From the NCBI RefSeq assembly GCF_003255815.1, contig NC_037681.1, forward strand, positions 78,168,188 through 78,232,187: a stretch of DNA of 64,000 bases, read 5' to 3'. Of the stretch, positions 21,891-32,560 are shown one piece after another. A program made the position numbers and the translations under genes. A model generated the notes under the pieces. It worked only from the letters and a program-made list of their open reading frames with translations, had not been told where the DNA came from and did no database searches. The first letter of the stretch is position 1. The number at the start of each line of letters is the position of its first letter. Source of the DNA: Theropithecus gelada. Taxonomy: Eukaryota > Chordata > Mammalia > Primates > Cercopithecidae.

Positions 21891-23699
21891 ATTTCATGAG
21901 TTATCTTGAATTTTGTTGAGCTTCCTCAAAACTTTTATTTTTAATTCTCTGTCTGAAAGGTCACATATCTTTTTCATTCTGGGATTGCTCACTGGTGTCT
22001 TAGTTCATTTGATGATGAGGTCATATTTTCTTGCATGTTGATGATGCTTGTGGATGTTTGTCAAGATCCGGGCACTGAAGAGTTAGGTATTTGTTATAAT
22101 CTTCTCATTCCAGGCTCGCTTGTACCCATCTACTTGAGAAAGCTTTCCAGGTATTCAACGGGAATTGAATGTTGTGATCGAAGTCTCTGGTTACTACAGC
22201 CATATCTGCACTAGGGGGCACCCCAAGCCCAGTAACACTGCAACTCTTGCAGACTCATAAAATTACCACCTTGGTGTGCTTTGGTAAGCTCTGGGAGAAT
22301 TCACTGGATACGAGACAGCGTCTCTTGTTCTATTTCCTTACTTTTGCCAAGCAACCAGAGTCTCTCTTTCCATGCTGGGCTGCCTGGAAGTAGAGGAGAG
22401 TCAATGAAAGCACTCCCCAGGCCACCACAGCTAGGACTACACTGGGTCACAGTACTAGGTCTTTCCCAAGATTCATGGCAACTACTGCCTGGCTACTGCT
22501 GATGTTTATTCCAGGACCAAAGGCTCCTTAGTGAGCAGATGATGAAGGCCTCCAGGGCTGAGTCCTTCCCTTCAGAGAGGCAGGTTTCCTTCTGGCCCAG
22601 GGTGGGTCTATAAATGTCAGCCAGGAACTAGGGCCTGGAATCGGGGGCTTCAGGACTCTGGTGCTTTATTATACTGTGGCTGAGCTGGTATCCAAGTTTC
22701 AAAACAAAGTTCTCTTTACTCCTCCCTCTCCTTTCTGCAAGTAGAAGGAGTCTCTCTCTAAGCTGCATTACCTAGGGTTAGGGGAGGGGTGGCACAAGCA
22801 CTGTGTTGGCTGCCCAGGCTGGTGTCTCACTGGGTTGCATGCAGCCCAAGTCCACAGGTTCTGAGCCCAGTATAGCACCAGGACTTGCCCAAGGACTGCA
22901 GTCTTTGTGGCCTAGACTGCCTTTCAAATTTATTCAGTACACCAGGGCACTTGAGTACACTAGCAATGGGGCTTGCTGGAACTCAGGTTCCTACTGCTGA
23001 GGCAGAGGATTCCCCTCTGGCTAAAGATGCTCTAAATGCTCCCTTCATGGGGTTCAGCCAAATTCTGCCCTGTATTGTGTTCCACTGTGACAGGGCAGCA
23101 CTGAGTTCCATTGAAAAGCCCATAATCACTTAACTCTCCCTTATGCAAGCACACAGATTCTCTCTCCACAAGGCAAGCTGTGCTGCCAGGAAATAAGGGA
23201 GGGGTAGTGAGGCAATACAACACTATCTTTCCTGCTCTCTTCAGTGTCTCTTTTCTTGATGTAATGTTAAAACCAGGTACTGTGATTATTCACCTGATTT
23301 TTGGTCTTCATGAAGGTGCTTTCTTTTGTGCATAGTTGTTCAATTTGGTGTTCCCACAGAGGGTATGATCACTGATCCCTGGAGGGTGCTATTCAGCTAT
23401 CTTGTTCTACCTGCTCTACCTCCTCCCAATACTGACTAAAATTTCTTAATACTCATCTTAAAGCTTTGCTGATGATTTCCTTTTTCACTATCATACAGGA
23501 TGCTAGTAGGAAAATTACAGCACAAGCAAATACAGAAATTTTAGGATTATTTAAAAAGAGACAATTTGCAGATTTTGACAGAACATGGAAATTGTAAAAG
23601 TTCAGCAGGAAAGATTAGTGTAACTTTTAGCTCTTTATCCTGAAAGAAAGAGTAGGGAGAGGGAACAGTAACTGGAACCTGGACATATATATCTATACC

Positions 23700-24078
23700 T
23701 GTATTAGTCCGTTTTCACACTTCTATAAATAACTGTCCAAGACTGGGTAATTTATAAAGGAAAGAGGTTTAATTGACTCACAGTTTAGCATGGCTGGGGA
23801 GGCCTCAGGAAACTTACAATCATGGCAGAAGGTAAAGGGGAAGCAAGGCACCTTCATCACAAGGTGGCAGGGGGAAGAAGTGCTGAGTGAAGGGGAAAGA
23901 TCCCCTTACAAAACCACCAGATGTCATGAAAACTCACTCACTATCATAAGAACAACATGGGGGAAACTGCTTCCATGATTCAATTACCTCAACCTGGAAA
24001 CTCCCTTGACACATGAGGATTATGGGGATTACAATTCAAGATGAGATTTGGGAGGGGACACAAAGCCTAACCATATCA
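23700..24078 (-). repeat. THE1/MST-type MaLR LTR
   Basis: A complete LTR in reverse orientation from 'tgtattagtccgttttcaca' through 'gcatggctggggaggcctca' and 'gcagaaggtaaaggggaagc' to 'cctaaccatatca'. The downstream flank does not give a convincing 5-bp TSD. Sequence upstream of a second fragment (24120) resembles its own left flank instead. Confidence 0.85.
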
Positions 24079-24119
24079 ATTTCTCTCTCTGAGTTTTAGG
24101 TTGTATATATATGTATATC

Positions 24120-24189
24120 TGTATTAGTCCATTTTCACACAGCTATAATAACTGCCTAAGACTGGGTAATTTATAAAGGAAAGAGGTTA
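24120..24189 (-). repeat. second copy of the MaLR LTR edge
   Basis: The first 70 bp of the same LTR type again ('tgtattagtccattttcaca' to 'tataaaggaaagaggtta'), about 90% identical by eye to 23700-23769. It is preceded by a similar TATA-rich flank and cut off where an L1 begins. Confidence 0.85.
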
Positions 24190-24194
24190 TATAT

Positions 24195-26059
24195 ATGCAG
24201 AAAAGGCCTCTGATAAAATTTAACATCACTTAATGTTTAAAACTTAATAAACTAGGTGTTGATGGAACATATCATGTCAAAATAATAAGAGCTATTATGA
24301 CAAACCCACAGCCAATATCACATTGAATGGGCAAAAGCTGGAAGCATTCCCTTTGAAAACTGGTACAAGAAAAGGATGCCCTTTCTCATCATTCCTATTC
24401 AACATAGTATTCGAAGTTCTGGTCAGGGCAATCAAGCAAGAGAAAGAAATAAAGGATATTCAGATAGAAAAGGGAGAAGTCAAATTCTCTTTGTTTACAG
24501 GTGATATAATCCTATATTGAGAAAACCTCACCATCTCAGCCCTAAAGCTTTTTAAGCTGATAAGCAACTTCAGCAAAGTTTTAGGATACAAATCAACATG
24601 CAAAAATTGCTAGCATTCCTATACACCAACAACAGGCATACAGAGAGCCAAATCATGAATGAATTCCTATTCATAATTGCTACAAAGAGAATAAAATATC
24701 TAGGAATACAGTTAACAAGGCAAGTGAAGAATCTCTTCAATGAGAACTACAAATCACTGCTCAAGGAACTCAGAGAGGACACAAACAAATGGAAAAATAT
24801 TCCATGCTCATGGATGGGAAAAATCAATTTTGTGAAAACGGTGTAATTTATAGATTTAATGTTATTCCCATTGAACTACCACGGACATTCTTCAGAGAAT
24901 CAGAAAAAAAAAATGTTTAATTCATATGGAACCAAAAAAGAGCTCATATAGCCAAAACAATCTTAAGCAAAAAGAACAAAGCTGGAGGCATCACACTACT
25001 CAACTTCAAACTATACTGCAAGGCTACAGTTATGAAAACAGCATGGTACTAGAAGAAAAAAAAGACATATAGACCAATGGAAGAGAATAGATAACTTTTT
25101 TAAACAAGACTGCACACCTACAACCATCTGATCTTTGACAAATCTCACAAAAAGAAACAAGAAAAAAAGAAAAAAAGAAAAAAAAAACAATGGCGAAAAA
25201 TTCTCAAATAAATGGTACTGGAAGAACTGGCTAGACATATACAGAAAATTGAAACTGGACCCCTTACTTATACCTTATACAAAAATTATCTCAAGATGGA
25301 TTAAAGACTTAAATGTAAAACTGAAAACTAGAAACTCTAGAAGAAAATCTAGGCAATACAACTCAGGACATAGTCATGGGCAAAGATTTCATAATGAAAA
25401 CACCGAAAGGAATTGCAACAAAAGCAAAAATTGACAAATGGGATCTAATTAAACTAAAGAGCTTCTGCACAGCAAAATAAACTATCATCAGAGTGAACAG
25501 ACAACCTACAGAATGGGAGAAAATCTTTGGAATCTATCCATCTGACAAACATTTAATATTCAAAGTCTGCAAGGAACTTAAACAAATGTACAAGAAAAAA
25601 AACAAACAACTCCATTACAAAGTGGGCAAAGGACATGAACAGACATTTCTCCAAAGAAGACATTCATGCAGCCAAAAGACATATGAAAAAATGCTCAACA
25701 TCACTGATCATTAGAAATGCATATCAAAACCACAATGAGATACCATCTTATGCCAGTCATAATGTGATTATTAAAAAGTCAAGAGGCCCGGAGCAGTGGC
25801 TTATGGCTGTAATCCTCGAATTTTAGGAAGCTGAGGTGGGTGGATCACTTGGAGGTCGGGAGTTCAAGAGCAGCCTGGCCAACATGGCAAAACCCTGACT
25901 CTACTAAAAACACAAAAATTAGCTGGGCATGGTGGCCTGTGCCTGTAATCCCAGCTACTAAGTGGGCTGCGGCAGGAAGATTGCTTGAAACTGGGAGGCA
26001 GAGGTTGCAGTGAGTCGAGATTGTGCCCAACCTGGGCAACAGAGTGAGACTCCATCTCA

Positions 26060-26094
<35 letters not shown>

Positions 26095-26815
26095 CTAATT
26101 AATTAATAAAAAATAAAAAGTCAAGAAACAAAAGATGCTGGCAAGGCTGCGAAGAAAAAGGAGCACTTTTACACCATTGGTGGAAATGTAAATTAGTTCA
26201 ACCATTGTGGAAGACATTGTGGTCATTCCTCAAAGATCTAGAAGCAGAAATACCATTGGACCCAGCGACCCCATTAATGGGTATATACCCAAAGGAACAT
26301 AAATCTTCCTACTATAAAGACACATGCACATATGTTCATTGCAGTACTATTCACAATAGCAAAGACATGCATTCAACCCAAATGGCCATCAATGACAAAC
26401 TGAATAAAGAAAACGTGGTACATATACACCATGGAATACTGTGTAGTCACAAAAAGGAATGAGATCATATCCTTTGCAGGGACATGGATGGAGCTGGAAG
26501 CCATTATCCTCAGTGAACTAACACAGAAAACCAAACACTGCATGTTCTCACCTATAAGTGGGCGCTGAATGACGAGAACACATGGATACATGCTGGGGAA
26601 CAACCCACACTAGGGCCTGTCAGAGGGGTGGTGTGGAGGGAGAGCATCAGGGAGAACAGCTAATGGGTGCTGGCCTTAGTACATAGGTGATGGGTTGTTC
26701 CGTGCAGCAAAACACTGTGGCACACAGTTACTTATGTAACAAATGTGCACATCCTGCACATGTACCCTGGAACTTAAAAGTTGATTCAAAAAAATCAAAA
26801 AGGATAAAAGAAACT
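24195..26815 (+). repeat. 5'-truncated L1 (L1PB/L1PA-like)
   Basis: Begins inside ORF2 ('tgcagaaaaggcctctgata') and runs to a normal L1 3' end ('cacatcctgcacatgtaccc', A-rich tail near 26790-26815). ORF2 pieces at 24323-24520, 24598-24846, 25135-25434, 25493-25714 and 26205-26462 lie in different frames, so several frameshifts exist. The RT motif has decayed from FADD to FTGD (LFTGDIILY, about 24490-24517), so it is inactive. An Alu splits it at 25785-26113. It preserves the ORF2 bases deleted in the young L1. Confidence 0.9.
25785..26113 (+). repeat. Alu with 13-bp TSD, inserted in an L1
   Basis: Starts 'ggcccggagcagtggcttat', ends 'gagtgagactccatctc', then an (AAT)n and A/T-rich tail (26058-26113). 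The perfect TSD taaaaagtcaaga lies at 25772-25784 and 26114-26126. It is an AluS-like copy with several substitutions. Confidence 0.95.
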
Positions 26816-27899
26816 AGTCCTCTCTGTGAGCCAAGTTCATTAAACTCTTATATAAGTTTCCAACCTTGACCTTGTCACTGAAGTTATATTCAGGTAAAAC
26901 ATTCCTTTCTTTCCCTTTCTGCCTGAGGATATGCTGCAGCATTCTGTAAATAAGATTCTCCTAATGAATGCTTCAAACTAATCAACTTAATATTTGGTGC
27001 TTCTTTCTTTGGAATCCCAACTGGCCCCATCTCAGAATGGTTTGGGGCACTCCACTTTTGGGGAGACTCCTGCACAGGGTTTGCCAGACTAAACAGAGTC
27101 CTATCTTTCTTGGCCACCCTGAAAGGTGGAGTGGCTTGAAACTTGGCACTACTGCTTCAGCTAGAGTGGGACTCCTTCCCTGGAGGTGATAATAGGTATC
27201 ATTTGCTTGACAAAATTATCAACAGAATAATCAGCATGAAGGACACTCCTGTGGGAAAGTTGAGACAATCTGAATAACAGAAAACAATGAATGCATTTAA
27301 CTGAAATCCACTAAATATATATTTTTTAAATTATGTTTTTGATACTCAATTTTCTCAAGTAAGAGGAATCCAACAATCAACAATGACAGCAACTAAGAAT
27401 ATTGGAAATAACTAAGGCATCAACAACTCTGTATGAAAATTATAAATTAAAATGAAATAAGCATTTATCCTATCTTTCCTTTTATGCATTGATAAAGAGA
27501 GAAAATCTTTATGGAAAAATTTCCCTTAGTAAATATAGAAAAACGTAAAAAAAAAATTACAACATTTAATGAAATAATTAATTCAGGCAGCAATCATTCA
27601 TTGAAAGATTGATGAGGAATTTTACAATAGAGGGATCCCTAATCAATGGTGTTATTGTTTAAAATATGACAATCTTCTGATGCAATGCCATATGAAGCAC
27701 ACAGCACTAGCAGTAATGTGTTCTTGACCAAAAAGTTGAGCCTAAAACTAATCAAACCTTCTGGGATAACTTCTCTTTATAGAAAATATAGGGAACAAGA
27801 GGATATGTTAAATGGTGGGATGCAAAAAAATTCAGAATGTGGGACATTTACAATTAATCCCGCTTCTACAATATATTCACGGCATTTACAATAAAAATG
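26816..27899. other. no firm element
   Basis: 26816-27210 is GC-richer and has an LTR-like feel ('cattaaactcttatataagt', 'gggtttgccagactaaacag'), but I cannot name a family. 27210-27899 is AT-rich and unassigned. Frames are at most 75 codons, without domains. Confidence 0.4.
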
Positions 27900-28075
27900 A
27901 GAGGGAAAATGGCCAAAAGATTTCAATAAGCAGTTTATCAAAGAAGATATACAAAAGACAACAAAACACAAGAAATGTTTGACATAATTAGTTAATTGGG
28001 AAACACAAATTAAAATCACAGCGAGATACTTCTCACTGCCCACCTGTTAAAATGACTAAAATAAAAATAAGATAG
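27900..28075 (+). repeat. old L1M ORF2 fragment
   Basis: 'aatggccaaaagatttcaat', 'caaagaagatatacaaaaga' and 'aaattaaaatcacagcgaga' match the ORF2 C-terminal region of ancient L1 elements. About 175 bp, highly diverged. Confidence 0.65.
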
Positions 28076-28344
28076 TGACTATATCTAGTGTTTTATCCAC
28101 AGTCTTATACCTTGCCGTATATTGTTCCATTCTTTTTGCTCTGAACTTTGGATTCTTCTTCATTCTTAATTTTTGAATGGTATTTTAATAAACTCTTAGT
28201 TTTTGTTGTTTTGTTTTCGGGTAAGTCCAATTACTTCTGTGATGTACTCAGACTCCTAATATCCAAGCCTTGTCTGGTGTCCTATGATTTCCTTTTTCCC
28301 TGAATTCTACTAAGGTGTAGACATAAATGATTACCCGCCATTAT

Positions 28345-28841
28345 TCCAGAGGTCACAAGATATGTAACTTCCCCAATTACTCCTGAAGATAACATCACTG
28401 TTGTAGAACCTATGCTTGGTATTTTGACATGTCTTTTCAGGTTTTTCTGCATGTCTGACACCCAATGGCTCCACCTGTACCTGCCAATCACGTCTGTAAC
28501 CTTACCCAGAAGTGACTCAGTGCACAAGAAGAGCATTTCCTACACCTGGATTGCATCCTCAACCAGTTAGCAGCAAGCACCCATGGTCTACCCATCCCCT
28601 CACCTCCCTCACTCCCCCCAGCCCCTCAACCTCCTCAGCATACCCCCACTTCCCCCAAATTATCCTTGAAAAACCATAGCCTCCAAATTTTGTGGGAGAC
28701 TGATTTCAGTAATACTAAAACTCCGATCTCCTCTTCAGCCAGCTCTGCATGAATTAAGCTCTTTCTCTATTGTGATTCCCCTGTCTTAATAAATCAGCTG
28801 GATCTAGGCAGCGGGCAAAATGAATCCACTCTCAGGTTACA
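28345..28841 (+). repeat. unassigned LTR, copy 1 (partner at 44829-45566)
   Basis: From 'ccagaggtcacaagatatgt' on, this follows the 3' part of the sequence at 45119-45566 in the same orientation. Shared landmarks include 'gataacatcact', 'ccaatcacgtctg/cccaccc', 'caaattatcc', 'gaattaagctctttctctat' and 'ggcagcgggcaa'. AATAAA lies at 28788-28793. The 5' part present in copy 2 is missing. It is probably an old ERVL/ERV1 solo LTR; family not named. Confidence 0.65.
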
Positions 28842-28977
28842 TTACTTACCCCTCCCATGTTGTTTCTACTATTATTAACTTCTTGCATTGGTGTGGTACG
28901 CTTGGCACCATTGTTGAACCATTATCGATACTGTTGACCTAAAAGGAAGAATCTGAGGCAAAATTAGAGAGTGTATA

Positions 28978-29265
28978 GGCTGGGAGTGGTGAGTGGCTCA
29001 TGCCTGTAATCCTAGCACTTTGGGAGGCAGAGGTGGGCGGATCACCTGAGGTCAGGAGTTTGACACCAGCCTGGCTAACATGGTGAAACCACGTCACTAC
29101 TAAAAATATAAAAATTACCCAGGCATGGTGGCATGCACCTATAATCCCAGGTACTTGGGAGACTGAGGCAGGAAAATCACCTGAACCTGGAAGGTGGGGG
29201 TTGCAGTGAGCCAAGATTGCGTCTCTGCTCTCTAGCCTGCCTGGACAACAGAGTGAGAGTCTGTC

Positions 29266-29308
<43 letters not shown>

Positions 29309-29309
29309 A
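28978..29309 (+). repeat. Alu with (TAAA)n tail
   Basis: A full dimeric Alu from 'ggctgggagtggtgagtggc' to 'gagtgagagtctgtct'. Its tail is an (AAAT)n microsatellite at 29265-29309. AluS-like; no clear TSD. Confidence 0.92.
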
Positions 29310-29754
29310 AGCAGAGGGTTTATTTGGGTCATACACTCCAATTAGCAAGAAGAAGATTTTTAAAGTCAAAAAACGGGGACCAGGAATGGGCTGATACAAA
29401 ATTGTCAGAGATTCTCATTGGTTTACAGAATAACATAGATTAGAGATTGGCTATACATTTGTAAGCTACAGGATATAGGTTATAGTGTCCAGTGTGGAAT
29501 TATTAGGTTAATTTACAGCTACTTGTGGCAACAGCAAGCAGTTTCAAGAGATAAACAGGTAGGTCAAAGGGAAGAATAGAGTGTGATTGTGGTCTCATTT
29601 TAATGTCTCTCTGGGTCTAATAATTAAAGATACTTGCATTCCTCAGTTGTTGCATTCCTACAAATTCTTTTTCTTCCTCAATACATTATTAACTAATGTG
29701 CAGCATTTGCACTAGGGCTCATTCTTTGTTTTGTATCACTTTATGGGTTTAACA
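29310..29754. other. no firm element (LTR-like)
   Basis: Phrases such as 'gattctcattggtttacaga' and 'gctacttgtggcaacagcaa' look like an old LTR, but I cannot assign it. No gene. Confidence 0.4.
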
Positions 29755-30066
29755 AACACTTAGAGTCATGTATCCACCATTATATTATCATACAGAATAT
29801 TCAATGCCCTAATGATCTACTGTGCTCCACCTATTCATCTCTTATTCCTCATCACCTTGCAACACTAATTTTTCATGCCTCTATAATTTTGCCTTTTCCA
29901 GAATGTCATATAGTTGCAATCATACAGTATGTTACCTTATCAGTCTGGCTTCTTTCACTGAGCAATATGCATTTATGTTCTCTTCATGTTACTTTTTGGC
30001 TGAAAAGCTCATTACTTTTTATTTTTGAAAAAGACTTCATTTTACTTTGTTAGATTTATACCTAAG
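29755..30066 (-). repeat. old L1M/L1ME 3'UTR fragment
   Basis: 'gtatccaccattatattatc', 'gccttttccagaatgtcata' and 'tcaatcatacagtatgt'-type text is characteristic of the 3'UTR of ancient L1M elements in reverse orientation. Confidence 0.65.
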
Positions 30067-30068
30067 TA

Positions 30069-30179
30069 CAGTTAGGCCTTCTGCATCCATGCATTCAACT
30101 AACTGCAGATAAAATATATGTATATTTAACTTGATTGGGGAATCCTGGAACCAATCCCCACAGATACCAAAGGAGGACT
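30069..30179. repeat. short MER2/Tigger-type MITE
   Basis: Both termini of a MER2-like element are present: 'cagttaggccttctgcatcc' at the left and 'ggaaccaatccccacagata' to 'ggacta' at the right. Only about 110 bp lies between TA-type flanks, so the interior has been deleted. Confidence 0.7.
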
Positions 30180-30333
30180 ATGTTTCATGTGTTGGTGCTA
30201 CAGTAAATGGTATTATGTTTCTAATTTCAAATTCTAGTGCTTCATTGCTGGTATATTCTAAGGCAAATGACTTTTTAAATCAACCTTTTATCTTCCAACC
30301 TTGATATAATCAATTAACATTAGTTCCAGAAGG

Positions 30334-30599
30334 TTTTGTTTTGTTTTGTTTTGTTTTGTTTTGTTTTATGAGACGGACTCTTGCTCTGTCACCCAGGCTG
30401 GAGTGCAGTGGCCGGATCTCAGCTCACTGCAAGCTCCTCCTCCCAGGTTCACACCATTCTCCTGCCTCAGCCTCCCGAGTAGCTGGGACTACAGGCGCCC
30501 GCCACCTCACCTGGCTAGTTTTGTTGTTGTTGTTGTTGTTGTTGTTTTTTGTATTTTTTTTAGTAGAGACGGGGTTTCACTGTGTTAGCCAGGATGGGG
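30334..30599 (-). repeat. AluY-type element, 5'-truncated, monkey-like
   Basis: Reverse-orientation Alu with a (TTTTG)n tail (30334-30369). Body text includes 'gtggccggatctcagctcac', 'gcaagctcctcctcccaggt', 'ggcgcccgccacctcacctg' and 'gctagttttgttg', wording I associate with Old World monkey AluY subfamilies. A (GTT)n expansion sits at 30521-30545 in the middle A-rich linker. The copy stops at 'agccaggatgggg', so about 90 bp of its 5' end is absent. Confidence 0.85.
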
Positions 30600-31461
30600 T
30601 TTTTTTTCCCTAGACTTTTGGAATTTTTTTTACAGACAATTATATCATTTGCAAATAAAGACAGTTTTATTTGTTTCTTCATAATTTGTATAGATTTTAT
30701 TTCCATTTCTTATCTTCTTATATTAGCTTGAACTCCCAGTACACTGTTGAATAGGAATTGAAGAAGAGATATCCTTGTCCTGCTCCCAATCTTAGGAGGA
30801 AAGCATCTAGCTTCTCCTCATAAATGATGTTAGCTTAGGGTTTTTGTAGATATTACTTACTAAGATAAAAAAGTCCTCTCTTTCTAATTGGCTGAAAATT
30901 TCTCATCATGTATTTAGTGTTGGATTTTGTCAAGTGCTTTCTCTGCATCACATTTATTTATATAATCATATAATATTTATTCTTTAGCCTGTTTATATGA
31001 TCAACTACATTAACTGATTATTCATGTTAACCCAGCCTTGCGTACATACCTTGAATAAATTGTACTTGGTCGTGGTATATAATTATTTTTATACAGTGTT
31101 GGAGTCATTTGCTGATATTTTGTTGAGGAATTTTGGATCTGTGTTCATGAGTGATAGTGTTCTATGGTTTTCTTCCTTCAATGTCTTTGTCTAGTTTTCA
31201 TATTTGTGTAATGCTGGCTTCACAGAATGAGTTAGTGTTTCCTCTGCTTCTATTTTTTGAAAAGATTGGACAGAATTGATACTATTTTCTTCTTGAAATG
31301 TCTAGTAGCATTCACTAGTGAAACCATCTGCATCTGGTGACTTCTATTTTGAAATGTTTGTAATTGTTGATTCAATACATTTAATACACACAGGCCAAAT
31401 TATGTATTTCTCCTTGCTTGAGTTTTGGAAGATTTTTGCTTTCAAGGAGTTGTTCTATTTC
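30600..31461 (-). repeat. old L1M, ORF2 RT region, first part
   Basis: Reverse-complement ORF2: 'gcaaataaagacagttttat', 'aatcttaggaggaaagcatc', 'ttgtcaagtgctttctctgc', 'tgctggcttcacagaatgag'. No long frame survives. It is cut at 31461 by a younger L1 insertion and continues at 31863. Confidence 0.8.
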
Positions 31462-31862
31462 TTTTTTTTTTTTTTTCATTTTTTTTAATTTATTTATTAT
31501 TATTATACTTTAAGTTGTAGGGTACATGTGCATAACGTGCAGGTTTGTTACATATGTATACTTGTGCCATGTTGGTCTGCTGCACCCATCAACTCGTCAT
31601 TTACATCAGGTATAACTCCCAATGCAATCCCTCCCCCCTCCCCCCTCCCCATGATAGGCCCCGGTGTGTGATGTTCCCCTTCCTGAGTCCAAGTGATCTC
31701 ATTGTTCAGTTCCCACCTATGAGTGAGAACATGCGGTGTTTGGTTTTCTGTTCTTGTGATAGTTTGCTAAGAATGATGGTTTCCAGCTGCATCCATGTCC
31801 CTACAAAGGACGCAAACTCATCCTTTTTTATGGCTGCATAGTATTCCATGGTGTATATGTGT
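31462..31862 (-). mobile_element. young 5'-truncated L1 with perfect 16-bp TSD
   Basis: A 401-bp insertion: poly-T, then the L1 3'UTR and the ORF2 C-terminus in reverse orientation, truncated. TSD ggagttgttctatttc occurs at 31446-31461 and 31863-31878. Over about 390 aligned bases I count only a handful of differences from 10986-11386 (for example g/c in 'ggtctgctgc', and cgg for cag in 'ccccggtgtg'). It therefore belongs to the same young subfamily as the near full-length copy. Confidence 0.95.
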
Positions 31863-32560
31863 GGAGTTGTTCTATTTCATCTAAATTATCAGATCTATGG
31901 GAATAGAATTCTTCATAATATTCCTTTATCATTTTCTTCATGTCTGTGGGATCAGTAGTGGTGTGACCTTCTTACATTTCTAATATTAGTAATTTATGAC
32001 TTTTCATTTTTTGTTCTTGGTTAGTATAATGAAAAGTTTCACAATTTTACTGATATTTTCAAAGAACCAGCTTTTGGTTTCCTTGTTTTTCACTATAAAC
32101 TTCTTACTTTTAATTTATCAATATCTGTTCTTTTATTGTTTATTTTCGGAATATAATTTTCTCTTCTTTTTTTAGTTTCCTAAGATTGAAACTTACATTT
32201 TTAATGTTAGATCTTTATTTTTTTCTAATGAAGGCATTAAATGCATAAATTTCCCTGTAATTACTGCTACTGCTCAGAAATTTTGATATTTTATGTTTTC
32301 ATTTTCATTTATTTCAAAATATGTTAAGATTTCTTTTGAGACTTTTTCTTTGCCCCATGTGTTACTTAGAAGTGTGTTGTTTGATCTCTAAATATTTTAG
32401 GATTTTCTAATTATATTACTGTGATTTCTTATTTAATTCCATTATGGTCTAAGAACATACTTTGTACAATTTATACTCTATTCTTTAAAATTTAATAAGG
32501 CATGCACTATGTCATTTTAAATTGCCCAGAACTTCTGTTCATTTTCTAATTTTATTGGAT
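31863..32560 (-). repeat. old L1M, continuation of 30600-31461
   Basis: Resumes exactly after the young L1 and its TSD: 'catctaaattatcagatcta', 'tgacttttcattttttgttc', 'gaacatactttgtacaattt'. It reads toward the N-terminal half of ORF2 and fades out near 32560. Confidence 0.8.

Larger units (their letters stand above)
20651..23430 (-). repeat. L1M/HAL1-type ORF1 and 5'UTR region
   Basis: After an abrupt end of ORF2-like sequence comes text matching the reverse complement of an old L1 ORF1: 'tttagcatttcttataggac', 'ctctcctggcctgtaaggtt', 'tcaagatcactaattgtttt'. A GC-richer part to about 23430 looks like a 5'UTR. The direct junction of 3'-type sequence with ORF1, skipping most of ORF2, fits a HAL1 (half-L1) or an internally deleted L1M. 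Frames are short and broken. Confidence 0.6.

Noticed and set aside
22803..23133. GC-richer stretch with overlapping frames that could be an exon
   Set aside because: Lies in the 5'UTR-like part of an old minus-strand L1/HAL1. The composition is typical of L1 5'UTRs and the frames are short.
24115..24190. The repeated LTR edge as the TSD of the L1 at 24195
   Set aside because: Both copies lie on the same (5') side of the L1, and L1 TSDs flank the element on both sides; this cannot be its TSD.
25845..26094. Overlapping frames with LPRLGTISTHCNL-like peptides
   Set aside because: Antisense Alu translation. The same applies at 28939-29214, 30341-30613 and 58053-58432.
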